A DNA stretch of 64,000 nucleotides from JANXQG01 sp963719885 (GTDB lineage: Bacteria; Planctomycetota; Planctomycetia; Pirellulales; Thermoguttaceae). A program made the position numbers and the translations under genes. Of this stretch, positions 20,821 to 30,130 are shown piece by piece. The first letter of the stretch is position 1; every line of letters starts with the position of its first letter. The stretch is taken from positions 124,001 through 188,000 of the forward strand of contig CAVRDP010000011.1 of NCBI GenBank assembly GCA_963719885.1. Reading direction: 5' to 3'. Under the pieces are notes generated by a model that saw only the letters and a list, made by a program, of their open reading frames with translations, was not told where the DNA came from and ran no database searches.

Positions 20821-21735
20821 TCAATCGCGCCAAATCCGCCGCAGGTCATCGGGACTTGCGGCTGTTTCGATGGCCTGAATGACTGCCTGTAGTTTTTCGA
20901 TTTCGAGGATCTTACGAATTTCCGGCATCAGCCGCAGCCCCGGCTCGCCAAACTTCATCTTGAGCATCCCCTCGATGCCTTGGCTGAGCCCTAGCCGAAA
21001 TTCGATCCGCTCGGGTGTCGTCATGAAAGGCATTTCTTTCTCCTTCGTGTACTGCGTTATTTCTTCCCAAAACTCAATTCCCAAGGGCTCTGGGAGTTCC
21101 ATCATCCAGTCGATCAACCGGAAGAGTTGTCGTACTCGATTCGCATCCCAGCCCCGGTCATAAAGCCCTTTGATCAAGCGGAATTTTCGCTTCTTCCGTT
21201 CGTTCTGGTCGTGACGCGTCTCCAAGGTTTCCAAATGCGCTGGCACAATGGTCGCGAAGGGATTGGAACTTTGTTCCAACTCCTGCCGTTTGGCCGCATA
21301 GTCCAGAAGTTTGACCACCGGGAACCTAATCCCGACCTCCGTGCCCCAGCGGCGGTAGCCGTAGCTCTCCGGCCGCCAGCGAGGATTGTCGTCGCCCAAT
21401 ATGGCAAAGCTGGCCACCTCTCTATTATACCTATCGAACACGCGGTAGTTGTAGACGTACATTCGCAGAGCAAAATTCGAATCTTCGCTGCTTTGGACCT
21501 CGACGTGGATCAGTACCCATTGTTCCCGTCCGCTCTTCAGCCAAACTTTCACCAGTTTGTCAACAAAACGCCGCCCGAATTCTGCCTCCCGCACAATTTG
21601 TTGGAGTTCTTTGTCGAGCGACTCGTGGCCGCGGCTCCAGTCGATTTCCGCGTGGGCCTGGGGAAAGAAGAACTTCAGGAATGGCTCGAAGTAGAAATCC
21701 AGGGCCTCTTTCCAGGGACTGTCATAGTCGGTCAT
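20821..21735 (-). CDS. Rpn-family recombination-promoting nuclease/putative transposase
   Basis: 304 residues. The opening DSPWKEALDFYFEPFLKFFFP is typical of the PD-(D/E)XK nuclease family related to RpnA. The nuclease core reads WVLIHVEVQSSED, with the E-x-Q signature. C-terminal helices (TTPERIEFRLGLSQGIEGML) match the usual tail. Such proteins are mobile, multi-copy, and proposed to promote recombination or act in defence. It is divergent from the TOTE gene, with about 100 bases between starts. Confidence 0.88.
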   Translation of the reverse strand: MTDYDSPWKEALDFYFEPFLKFFFPQAHAEIDWSRGHESLDKELQQIVREAEFGRRFVDKLVKVWLKSGREQWVLIHVEVQSSEDSNFALRMYVYNYRVFDRYNREVASFAILGDDNPRWRPESYGYRRWGTEVGIRFPVVKLLDYAAKRQELEQSSNPFATIVPAHLETLETRHDQNERKKRKFRLIKGLYDRGWDANRVRQLFRLIDWMMELPEPLGIEFWEEITQYTKEKEMPFMTTPERIEFRLGLSQGIEGMLKMKFGEPGLRLMPEIRKILEIEKLQAVIQAIETAASPDDLRRIWRD

Positions 21736-21832
21736 GGGATTAGTCCTTGGGTAGCGATGTAGGGTATACAGCTTGACGGGGAACAGTCAGAATAATCAAT
21801 TCGAGACGCAGAAGCTAGAAGGGAGAATCCTC

Positions 21833-24668
21833 ATGGGCCCAAATGTTGACCTCGTCCATCATCGCTCCGCTCCCGAAGCCAAGATCGCGTTGTTCCGCTC
21901 GCTCTTTCGCGGGCGCGAGGACGTTTATGCCCGCCACTTCGAAAGCCGCAAGACGGGCAAGGCCGGCTATTCACCGGCCTGCGCCAACGAGTGGGCCCGC
22001 GGCGTGTGCGAGAAGCCCAAGATCAAGTGTGCCGACTGCCCGCAGCGTCGTTTCTTGCCGGTTACGGATGAGGTGATTCGCTGGCACCTCTCGGGCCATG
22101 ACGACGACGGCCGCGATTTCGTCATGGGCGCCTACCCAATGCTTCCGGACGAAGCTTGCTTCTTCCTGGCCGCCGACTTCGACAAGACCCATTGGCGCGA
22201 AGACGCCGCAGCCGTCCTTGAGACATGCCGCGGTCTAAATTTGCCGGCTGCCCTGGAACGATCGCGATCGGGCAACGGCGGGCACGTCTGGTGGTTCTTT
22301 GCCGAGGCCATCCCCGCCGCACTGGCCCGCCGGCTTGGCTCGCACATTCTCACCGAAACCATGGAACGCCGGCCGGACATCGGCCTCGATTCCTATGACC
22401 GGTTCTTTCCCAACCAAGACACGCTGCCCCAAGGCGGGTTCGGCAACCTGATCGCTCTGCCGCTGCAAAAGGGACCGCGGGAATTGGGCAACAGCGTTTT
22501 TCTGGACGACGAGGGGCAGCCTCATGCGGATCCGTGGGAATTTCTGTCACAGGTTTCCAAAATTGGCCGGGCCGCCGTCGAGGAGATCGTTCGCGACGCG
22601 GAACGACGCGGACGCATCGTCGGTGTTGCGCCGGGCCTCGCCGGATGAGGAAGATGCCGACCCTTGGACCCTCTCGCCCTCGCGCCGCAGGCAAGAATGT
22701 CCAATCATCGGGCCGCTGCCGAAGAGCCTTGAACTGACTTTGGGCGACCAGATTTACATCGCCAAGGATGGCCTGCCGCCGGGCCTCCGCAATCGGTTGC
22801 TGCGGCTTGCCGCCTTCCAGAATCCCGAGTTCTACAAGGCGCAGGCGATGCGGCTTCCCACCTACGACAAACCGCGTATCATCGGCTGTGCGGAGGACCA
22901 TATCCGTTATCTCGGTTTGCCCCGCGGCTGCCTGGAAGAAGTGCAAGGGCTCCTTGCGGACCTCCATATCGAGGCCGTCGTGCGCGACGAGCGATACGCG
23001 GGCGTGGCTTTGGACGTGAAGTTTCAAGGTGAACTGCGGCCCGAGCAAATGATCGCCGCTGAGGCACTGCTGCGGCACGATACGGGCGTTTTGTCGGCCA
23101 CGACCGCCTTCGGCAAGACGGTTGTGGCCGCCTGGCTGATTGCCCAGCGCGGCGTCAATACGCTGGTCCTTGTGCATCGCCGCCAATTGCTGGAGCAATG
23201 GGTCCAGCGGCTTTCGGCGTTCCTCGATCTGCCGCCCAAGGCGATTGGACGCATGGGCGGCGGCCACAAGAAAGCAACCGGTTCGCTGGACGTGGCCGTC
23301 ATTCAAAGCCTGGTTCGCAAGGGCGTCGTCAAGGATTGCGTGGCGGAGTACGGCCAGGTCATCGTCGACGAGTGTCACCATCTGTCGGCCCGGAGCTTCG
23401 AGGAGGTAGTGCGTCGGGCCAAGGCCAGGTTTGTCCTGGGGCTCTCTGCAACGGTCACACGAAAGGACGGCCACCATCCGATCATATTCATGCAGTGCGG
23501 GCCGATACGGCATGCGGTCGATGCGAAGGCCCAGGCCGCCGCCCGCCCGTTCCGGCACGTCGTCCTGGTTCGGCCCACCTCGTTTCGCCCGCTGCGCCAG
23601 GCCGATCCGGACGCGCGGATGCAGTTTCAGGCCCTTTACGGAGAACTGATCGCCGACGAGGAGCGCAATCGGCTGATATGCGACGAGATCGTCCAGGCGG
23701 TCCGGGAAGGCCGTTCGCCCCTGGTGTTGACCGAGCGCAACGAACACCTTGACGACCTAGCCGACCGGTTATCTCCTGTGGTCCGCAACCTCGTCGTGCT
23801 CCGCGGCGGCACGGGCCTCAAGGAGACCCGCGGCATTGCAGCCCGGCTTGGCGCCATCCCCGAAGACGAGGAACGCGTTCTGCTTGCCACGGGCCGATAT
23901 ATCGGCGAAGGGTTCGACGATGCACGGCTCGACACATTGTTCCTGACCTTGCCTGTCTCGTGGTGCGGAACGATTGCGCAGTATGCGGGCCGCTTGCACC
24001 GCCTCCACGATCGCAAGCGCGAGGTCCGCGTCTACGACTACGCCGACCTGAACGTGCCGATGCTGGCGCGGATGTTCGACCGTCGCTGCCGCGGCTACGA
24101 GGCGGTGGGCTACACGATCCTGCTGCCGGCCAGCGCCGTGCCCGGTTGGCCCGCGGAGGTTCCGCTGCCGGTGGATCCGCAATGGAAGAACGATTATGCG
24201 GCCAGCGTGCGGCGACTCGTTCGCGACGGAGTCGATGCCCCGCTGGCGAACCTCTTCGTACACGTCGCGCGGGAACCGGCTGCGGACGCCGAAGGTATTG
24301 GGCGTGCGCGAAGCGCCACGGAGGCGTTTCTCTATCGGCGGCTCGGGACCCTTAAAGCAACCCGCGGCCGATTCCGGCTCAACGCTCCGCTTCCTATTCC
24401 TTTTGACGGCTGGGGGCAAATGGAAGTCGATCTTCTCGATGGAGAATCGCGGCTGGCGATCGAGCTCGACGGCGGCCAGCACCTGGCCGATGCCGACGCC
24501 TATCGTCGCGATCGGCGGAAGGACCAGCTCTTGCAGGAGAACGGCTATTTCATCTTGCGCTTCCTTGCGGAAGACGTGGGCAAGAATCTCGATCTGGTGC
24601 TCGATGGCATCCTGCGGGCGCTGGCACGCCGGCAGCGGGAACTGTCTCGGTCGCGTAGCGAGCGTTGA
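21833..24668 (+). pseudogene. TOTE conflict system primase-helicase-nuclease, one frameshift
   Basis: The first part (to 22648) is an archaeo-eukaryotic-type primase: a Cys cluster (CANEW..CEKPKIKCADC), the acidic pair in AADFDKTHW, and SGNGGHVWWFF. The frame then breaks near 22640, and the second part continues in another frame from PDEEDADPW. It contains a superfamily 2 helicase (TTAFGKTVVAAWL; DECHHLS; TGRYIGEGFDDARLDTLF) and a C-terminal Vsr/DUF559-like endonuclease (AIELDGGQHLAD, QENGYFILRFL). Homologues I remember carry all parts in one protein, so this is one gene with a single-base shift. ATG 21833 is chosen for its GGGAG site. It is a defence or conflict element beside the Rpn nuclease. 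Confidence 0.82.
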
Positions 24669-24775
24669 TATTGGCGGAAAGGCTGCCACCCCCCTTGCCA
24701 AGTTCCCCCGCTATGTGCTAGGCTACATTTCTGAGTTGCGGGATGGCCTTTTGGACGTTATTTAGGGCAACCACG

Positions 24776-25594
24776 ATGATCTCCGCTCTACTCCGCCACA
24801 AGCTGTCGTTCAAGCAGAAGAACATGGAAGACATTTTGACTTCCAATGTTTTCGACCTCTTCAGGTACCATGCCCAGCCGAAGTCTGGCCTCTTCCGGTT
24901 CTTGGCTAAGGCGATGACGCTTGACGGCCGTTATCCGCTAACCGACCTTCTTCGTGAGGACGATCCTGAATCGGGCGCAGTCCAATACAATCTCTGGCCC
25001 TGGTGGAAAAACTGCCAACCCGATGTCGTGTTGGACATCAGCGGTTCGTCGAGATTCCTAGTTGGGATTGAGGCGAAGTATTCGTCCGGGAAGTCGTCAC
25101 TGGCGATTAAGGAAGAAGTCGAAGACGACACGCTGGACGATTTCGACAGGGATGCTCAGGACGATCTGAGTGGGGAGACCGAGGACGAGCTGAACGAGGT
25201 CGAGAACGATCACTGTCCTGCCGACCAGCTTGCAATAGAATGGACTGATCTTGTTTTCGAGGCGTCCAAGCGCCATGCGAAGCCCGTCCTTGTCTTTCTC
25301 ACGGGCCATCTACGTTGCCCAAGGGCCGAAATGGTCGATTCCATCAACGACTGCAATACGGCGTTGTCGCCGCCAATAATCTGCTGGCTCAGTTGGCGGG
25401 AATTGCCAGGACTGTTTCGTGACAATAGTGATCCGCACCTTTTCGACTTGGCAGCCCTGGCCGACGAAATGGAACTGACTTTTTTCGAGGGCATATCCGA
25501 GGTGGCCCCGATCCGAGCTGACTGGACTTTCCGAGGCTCGACGTGGCGATTTGACGTGGCCCCAATTACCTGTGATTGGAGATTTAAGCAATGA
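24776..25594 (+). CDS. PD-(D/E)XK nuclease-like protein, first gene of a four-gene operon
   Basis: 272 residues, no named family recognised. Residues 81-106 read QPDVVLDISG and VGIEAKYSSGKS: an acidic residue followed by E-x-K (Glu99, Lys101), the layout of a PD-(D/E)XK nuclease. Asp83 or Asp87 may be the first metal ligand. A highly acidic insert (about 112-145) follows, then DQLAIEWTDLV, where a helical Gln motif would sit. Nuclease fold is inference. Its stop overlaps the next start as ATGA, and three more unknown genes follow without gaps. The codon texture is less GC-rich than its neighbours, consistent with acquired DNA. Confidence 0.6.
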   Translation: MISALLRHKLSFKQKNMEDILTSNVFDLFRYHAQPKSGLFRFLAKAMTLDGRYPLTDLLREDDPESGAVQYNLWPWWKNCQPDVVLDISGSSRFLVGIEAKYSSGKSSLAIKEEVEDDTLDDFDRDAQDDLSGETEDELNEVENDHCPADQLAIEWTDLVFEASKRHAKPVLVFLTGHLRCPRAEMVDSINDCNTALSPPIICWLSWRELPGLFRDNSDPHLFDLAALADEMELTFFEGISEVAPIRADWTFRGSTWRFDVAPITCDWRFKQ

Positions 25595-26190
25595 GCGAGA
25601 ATATCGTTGATGGTTTCGGTGAATTGCGGAAGTTCTGCAAACAAGTGGCCTTGCTGCTGAAAGAAGCGAGGGAGATGATGAAAGACAAGGATTGGAAGAG
25701 AGCAAACCCCGCCGAAGTTTTCGACACATCTCGTTCGATTGACGATCCCAAACGGTGGCTTCCATACGAGTTTTGTCGCTTCTTTAAGAATGCCAAGTAT
25801 CCTAGTTTGTTATCCTATGTTGCGGTGAATGTCGGCGATCCTGAGGGATGCCCCATCGACTGCGCCCTTTGTTCGGCTGGTGTTCTTGATTTTCAGGACA
25901 CTATGAATCCAAACAAAGGGGAACATTGGTGGTCTCGGTGGCATCTTTACATTCTTCGTCGAAGGAAGGACGACGGCACTCCATGCGTAGATGAACCACC
26001 TGGGAACGAATGGCCGAAAGAACAGTTGGACCAGATTCCGGCGGGGTTGTCAAAAGTGACAACTCTTGCCTACCCGCTTGTCAAAATCACCGATCCCGAA
26101 GCACTGCGGGAGAAAATCGTAAAGCCACTGTTGAAGATCATCGAAGGCGGGGCCAAGGGTTCTAAGGCCGCGCCAAGTGACAGGGTTTGA
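25591..26190 (+). CDS. Unknown protein, second gene of the operon
   Basis: 199 residues, no family recognised. The first 35 residues are helical and charged. A Trp/Phe-rich centre follows (WLPYEFCRFFKNAKYPSLL), then GCPIDCALC (Cys87, Cys91, Cys94), a C-x3-C-x2-C spacing that might bind a metal but has no radical-SAM context. ATGA overlap with the preceding nuclease-like gene implies translational coupling. No signal peptide or membrane segment. Confidence 0.55.
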   Translation: MSENIVDGFGELRKFCKQVALLLKEAREMMKDKDWKRANPAEVFDTSRSIDDPKRWLPYEFCRFFKNAKYPSLLSYVAVNVGDPEGCPIDCALCSAGVLDFQDTMNPNKGEHWWSRWHLYILRRRKDDGTPCVDEPPGNEWPKEQLDQIPAGLSKVTTLAYPLVKITDPEALREKIVKPLLKIIEGGAKGSKAAPSDRV

Positions 26191-26221
26191 GGGTTTGTCG
26201 AAAGAAAAGGAATCAGGCGCA

Positions 26222-26827
26222 ATGACCCAATCCTCGCAGCAAGATTTTTCTCGTCGATCCGACCGTGCCACCTGGAGGCCGTTTGTCGGGCAGCTTCTGG
26301 ACGTCGCTGGCGGGGCCTTCAAGCCCGCGATAACTGAATATCGTGACAACACCGGTGAAGTTGAAGATCGCAGCCTGGAGAATCTGCTCAAATGGGCCGC
26401 CTCAAAAGGAGTCGTAGTGCCAGGATATGTGCGAATAATCCCCTATCCGCGAGACCAGCCGTTGATCCATAGAGGAAAACGCGTTCCGGCCAAGTATTTC
26501 ACGTTCCGCCCGCGATCACGAGAGGATAGAATATATTGGAACAAGGCAGATGATCCGATCGCAAGCGTGTTCAACCACAAGTTTAACGCCGTGATCGTGA
26601 ACATCGACGCTAGCGTGCTTGATCGAAACGAGGAGTTCCTCCACGTACTGGCGAACGAAGTGTATGAGATATCCCAATTGAAGGACTGCCTGGAACCTAG
26701 GAAAGCCGGACTATCGGCTGTCGAAGTGTATGAACTTATCGAACCGTCGCCCACCCTGAAGAACCTTCACTGGGAAGCCTGGGACCACGCCGATTCGGTG
26801 ATTAAACGGTTGAGGGACAAGTCATGA
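26222..26827 (+). CDS. Unknown protein, third gene of the operon
   Basis: 201 residues from ATG 26222; the frame is also open from GTG 26177, which would overlap the preceding gene by 14 bases. No family recognised. Residues about 135-175 contain NEEFLHVLANEVYEISQLK, which loosely resembles the helix around an HExxH-type site but lacks the second His, so I do not call a metalloprotease. The central part has many basic residues (HRGKRVPAKYFTFRPRSRED). Its last four bases overlap the start of the fourth gene. Confidence 0.5.
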   Translation: MTQSSQQDFSRRSDRATWRPFVGQLLDVAGGAFKPAITEYRDNTGEVEDRSLENLLKWAASKGVVVPGYVRIIPYPRDQPLIHRGKRVPAKYFTFRPRSREDRIYWNKADDPIASVFNHKFNAVIVNIDASVLDRNEEFLHVLANEVYEISQLKDCLEPRKAGLSAVEVYELIEPSPTLKNLHWEAWDHADSVIKRLRDKS

Positions 26828-27150
26828 GCGCGAGCACGAGCATAGACAACGACCTGGCTGGAGCACTCGTCAGGACACGGCAATTCGTGGAGCTATACCA
26901 ATCTCGGATTATAACCAGCCTGTCACTGATCGACGAAATCGCGGAGATAGTGACCCCGGATAACGTCGAAGAAGTGATTGGTCTTCTGCCGCCGGAAGTA
27001 ACGGCCCAACTTCGCGAATGGGTAAGAAGGCTGCCCATGCCGGACGCGCCCGGCATGGTTTGCTGGCCGCTCCCTGACAAAACAACACTGGCCTTCAAAG
27101 AGTGGTTGAGGAGGCAAGTAGAAGGGCAACGTCAAGAATCGGGTGTGTGA
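26824..27150 (+). CDS. Unknown small protein, last gene of the operon
   Basis: 108 residues, no family recognised. It is predicted helical with acidic N-terminal half (SLIDEIAEIVTPDNVEEVI) and a short basic tail. It starts in an ATGA overlap with the third gene and ends 24 bases before the convergent YbhB gene. In a defence operon a small final gene could be an antitoxin or regulator; nothing in the sequence proves that. Confidence 0.5.
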   Translation: MSASTSIDNDLAGALVRTRQFVELYQSRIITSLSLIDEIAEIVTPDNVEEVIGLLPPEVTAQLREWVRRLPMPDAPGMVCWPLPDKTTLAFKEWLRRQVEGQRQESGV

Positions 27151-27174
27151 ACGTGCTACTGCCCTAATTCTCTC

Positions 27175-27747
27175 TCACCTCTGATACGTCCCAACCAGTT
27201 CTCCTTCGGCCAGCCGGTAGTCGCGAATCTCGGCCAGGAGCGCCTTCTTGTCGACGCCCGGCGGCGCGGATACGGGCTTGTCGAGGGCATAAAGCTTGAA
27301 GTGGTAATGATGCGTGCCGTGGCCCTTGGGCGGCATCGGGCCGCGATAGCCCAGGTTGTCCTCACCCCAAGAGTTGACGCCCTGCACGGCGCCGGCCGGC
27401 GTCTTCAAGGTCTTCCCCCGCGGCAGACCTTCGGGCAGGCCCGTCGCGTCGGCGGGGATCTTGTAGATCACCCAGTGGACCCACGTTCCCATGGGAGCGT
27501 CGGGGTCGTCGCAGATCAAGGCCAACTCCTTCGTGCCCTGCGGAACCTTCGACCAGGCTAGCGGCGGCGAGACGTCCTCGCCCTCGCCGCTATATTTCTT
27601 CGGAATCGGCTTGCCCGCTTCGAATGCCGTGCTTGTAATCGAGATTGTCATTGCTTTGCCTCCCTTGGGTTCAACTTTGTCATCCGCCCCGCGGCAACCG
27701 GCGGCCGCAAGACATCCTATCAAACCGGAAAGAAAAATCAATCGCAT
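27175..27747 (-). CDS. YbhB/YbcL family (Raf kinase inhibitor-like) lipoprotein
   Basis: 190 residues. The N-terminus LIGCLAAAGCRG is a lipoprotein-type signal with Cys at the cleavage site. The body matches the phosphatidylethanolamine-binding/YbhB family: PKKYSGEGEDVSPPLAW, ALICDDPDAPMGTWVHWVIY and HHYHFKLYALD. Ligand in bacteria is unknown. It lies five bases downstream of the rtcB stop on the same strand, so the two may be cotranscribed. Confidence 0.93.
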   Translation of the reverse strand: MRLIFLSGLIGCLAAAGCRGADDKVEPKGGKAMTISITSTAFEAGKPIPKKYSGEGEDVSPPLAWSKVPQGTKELALICDDPDAPMGTWVHWVIYKIPADATGLPEGLPRGKTLKTPAGAVQGVNSWGEDNLGYRGPMPPKGHGTHHYHFKLYALDKPVSAPPGVDKKALLAEIRDYRLAEGELVGTYQR

Positions 27748-27752
27748 GGTTC

Positions 27753-29215
27753 CTACCCTTTCACCACTCCAATCGGACGCATCCGCGCCACCTTGCTGGC
27801 CAGCCCGGCGCGATGCACGACATCGACCACCAGGCTCACGTCTTTATACGCCGCCGGCTGCTCTTCCGCCAGTCCCTTCCAACTCCGGCAACGGGCGATC
27901 ACGCCTTGGTCGGCCAATTCGCGATCGATCCGCCGGCCCTGGGCGTGCTTAATCGCGGCCGTGCGGCTCATGACCCGGCCGGCCCCGTGACAAGTCGTGC
28001 CGAACGACTGCTCCATGCTGCCCGGCCGGCCGACCAGCACCCAACTCGCCCGGCCCATGTCGCCGGGGATGATCACCGGCTGGCCGATCTGGCGGTACGG
28101 ATCGGGCAATTCCGGATGCCCGGCGGGGAAGGCCCGCGTGGCCCCCTTGCGATGCACGCAAAGCTTCTTCACCTGCCCGTCGACGGTGTGCTCTTCCAAC
28201 TTGGCGATATTATGGGCCACGTCGTAGACGAGGTTCATCCGCAACGATTCCCAGGGCTGTTGGAAGACCGCGGCGAAGGTTTCGCGGGCCTGCCAGGCCA
28301 GCAACTGCCGGTTGCCCCAGGCGAAGTTCGCCGCGGCCCGCATGGTGCCGAGGTATTTTTGACCTTCGTCGCTATGCACGGGGGCGCAGGCCAACTGGCG
28401 GTCGGGCAGTTCGATGCCGTACTTGGCGGGCACTTTGCGGAAGGCGGCCAGGGCGTCGTCGCAGACCTGGTAGCCCAGCCCGCGGGAGCCGGAATGGATC
28501 ATCACGCAGACCTGGTCCTTGGCCAGGCCCATGGCCCGGGCGGCCGCTTCGTCGCAGATTTCTTCGACGACCTGGACTTCCAGGAAATGGTTGCCGGCGC
28601 CGAGCGTGCCGCACTGGTCGGCGCCGCGCTCCAGGCGCGGGGGCTGACATCGTCAGCCTCGGCCCCGCGGAGGCAGCCCTGGGCCTCGGTATGCTGGATG
28701 TCGCCGGCGGTGGCCAGTCCGCGGCCTTGGAGATATGCCACGCCTTCGCCCATCAGCCGCCGCAGTTCCTTGGCAGCGAAGCGATACGGCCCGCCCTTGC
28801 CGACGCCCGCGGGGATTTCATGGAACAGGGCGTCCATCAGGGCCGTGAGCCGCGGCTGGACGTCGCCCAGCGAGAGGTTGGTCGTCATCAGCCGCACGCC
28901 GCAATTGATATCGTAGCCCACTCCGCCCGGCGAGACGACGCCGCCTTCCAGCGGATCGGTGGCGCACACGCCGCCGATGCAGAAACCGTAGCCCCAGTGG
29001 ATGTCGGGCATGGCCAGGCTGGCCATCTGGATGCCCGGCAGGCAGGCCACGTTGGCCACTTGCTCCGGGGCCTGGTCGTTGCGGATCTGCTCGATGAGCT
29101 TATCGTCGGCGAAGATGCGGCCTTCGGTGCGCATGCCGATCTTGTACGACTGCGGGATCCGCCAGACGAATTCGGCGATTTGTTCCAACGGGCCGTGATA
29201 ACCGGATTTGGACAT
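27753..29215 (-). pseudogene. rtcB: RNA-splicing ligase RtcB, one frameshift
   Basis: RtcB joins 2',3'-cyclic phosphate and 5'-OH RNA ends using GTP and Mn. The first part (29215 to about 28640) has GGVGYDINCGVRL; the second part, in another frame, has MIHSGSRGLGYQV and GTTCHGAGRVMSR, with the active-site His. The frame changes near 28635: after DDVSPRA the correct sequence LERGADQCGTLGAGNHFLEV continues one base out of frame, so a single base is missing. All conserved parts are otherwise present. A consensus error in a conserved housekeeping gene is plausible. Confidence 0.88.
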
Positions 29216-29578
29216 GGGAGGCTCCTTGGAAATGACGAATGGCGAAATCCGAATGACGAAGGGTCGAGGGCAGATTCTTCGTCATTCGTCATTCGGATTT
29301 CGTCATTTCCCGTAGGACGCTTTTGCTAGCCGTCGGGTTCGCGTCTGCCTAAAGTTTATCCATCCTGCGGGCTACGGCAAGCGAGGTGAGCCGTTCGTAG
29401 TCCTGCCCGGGTACCATATACTCTTATGGTCGGCGGAAATTGCTGTCCGGAATCGGCGGAATCCGGTGCTACGGGCGGATTTGCAACTCTCCTGCGTCAT
29501 CCTGCGTCAGTTGGTTGCCAATTCTCTTGAATCTCGCTAAACTGATAGTATCGGATTATTCATTGTGGAGGGACGGTT
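29216..29578. other. 363-bp gap with imperfect inverted repeat
   Basis: 29228-29310 holds an imperfect inverted repeat in which GAAATGACGAAT and CGAAATCCGAATGACGAA recur in reverse complement, capable of a long hairpin just upstream of rtcB. A degenerate copy of the 21-bp palindromic element lies at 29408-29432. No gene was recognised. Confidence 0.55.
29408..29432. repeat. Degenerate copy of the 21-bp palindromic element
   Basis: CGGGTACCATATACTCTTATGGTCG differs from the consensus GGGCACCATGTACTCATGGTC by two substitutions and a short insertion but keeps the inverted arms (ACCATA/TATGGT). The arm change G to A is matched on the other side, so the hairpin survives. Intergenic. Confidence 0.5.
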
Positions 29579-29803
29579 ATGCCTGTCAGCATTGAGACCT
29601 TGGGAATCGACCGACTCAGCGTTGGTGATCGCCTGGAGTTGATCGAGCAAATCTGGAATAGTCTGCCGGAACAAATCGCGCCGCAAGATGTTCCCGAGTG
29701 GCATCAGGCCGAGGTGGCAAGGCGTCGAGCACTTGCCGAGAGCCAACCGGGACTGGGCAAACCGTTCCGGGTTGTCCTCGGTCCGCTAGAGGCTGACTCG
29801 TGA
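29579..29803 (+). CDS. Putative addiction module component (antitoxin-like)
   Basis: 74 residues. LSVGDRLELIEQIWNSL and VPEWHQAEVARRRA are hallmarks of the addiction-module antitoxin family (TIGR02574-type), which normally precede a RelE/ParE toxin. Here the next gene is a 65-residue protein without a RelE-like sequence, so the antitoxin appears orphaned. Confidence 0.82.
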   Translation: MPVSIETLGIDRLSVGDRLELIEQIWNSLPEQIAPQDVPEWHQAEVARRRALAESQPGLGKPFRVVLGPLEADS

Positions 29804-29810
29804 GGTAGCG

Positions 29811-30008
29811 ATGAGTTCTGATCCGATTGTTGACGAGATCCGCGCTATACGCGAGCAAATCGCCGCGCGTTTCAATTATAACATTGATGCCATGGTGAAA
29901 GACGCCCAGGAGAGCGACGTGCGCGGTGATCGCAAGCTGGTCTCCCGTCCGCCGCGCCGCCCGGAGGGCTGGCAAGAACCTGTTGCCAAATCCGCCGCCA
30001 AGGAATGA
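29811..30008 (+). CDS. Small hypothetical protein
   Basis: 65 residues starting SSDPIVDEIRAIREQIAARF, a helical N-terminus, with a basic, Pro-rich tail. Proteins with this start follow addiction-module antitoxins in other planctomycetes as I recall, but no function is known. It begins 7 bases after the antitoxin stop, so the two are likely cotranscribed. Confidence 0.6.
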   Translation: MSSDPIVDEIRAIREQIAARFNYNIDAMVKDAQESDVRGDRKLVSRPPRRPEGWQEPVAKSAAKE

Positions 30009-30130
30009 GTTAAATTCTGCCCTCTTGCAAACGAGCCGTCGGCGAACTATTCTAAAGTCGCCTCGACCTCGTTTCCTTCCCGCCATTTCCCGCCATTTCC
30101 CGCCTACCACACCTGCCAAGGAGTCCCGCC

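Noticed and set aside
24695..24724. Promoter-like TTGCCA - 18 - TAGGCT upstream of the four-gene operon
   Set aside because: The -10 is poor and nothing else supports it, so it is not listed as a feature.
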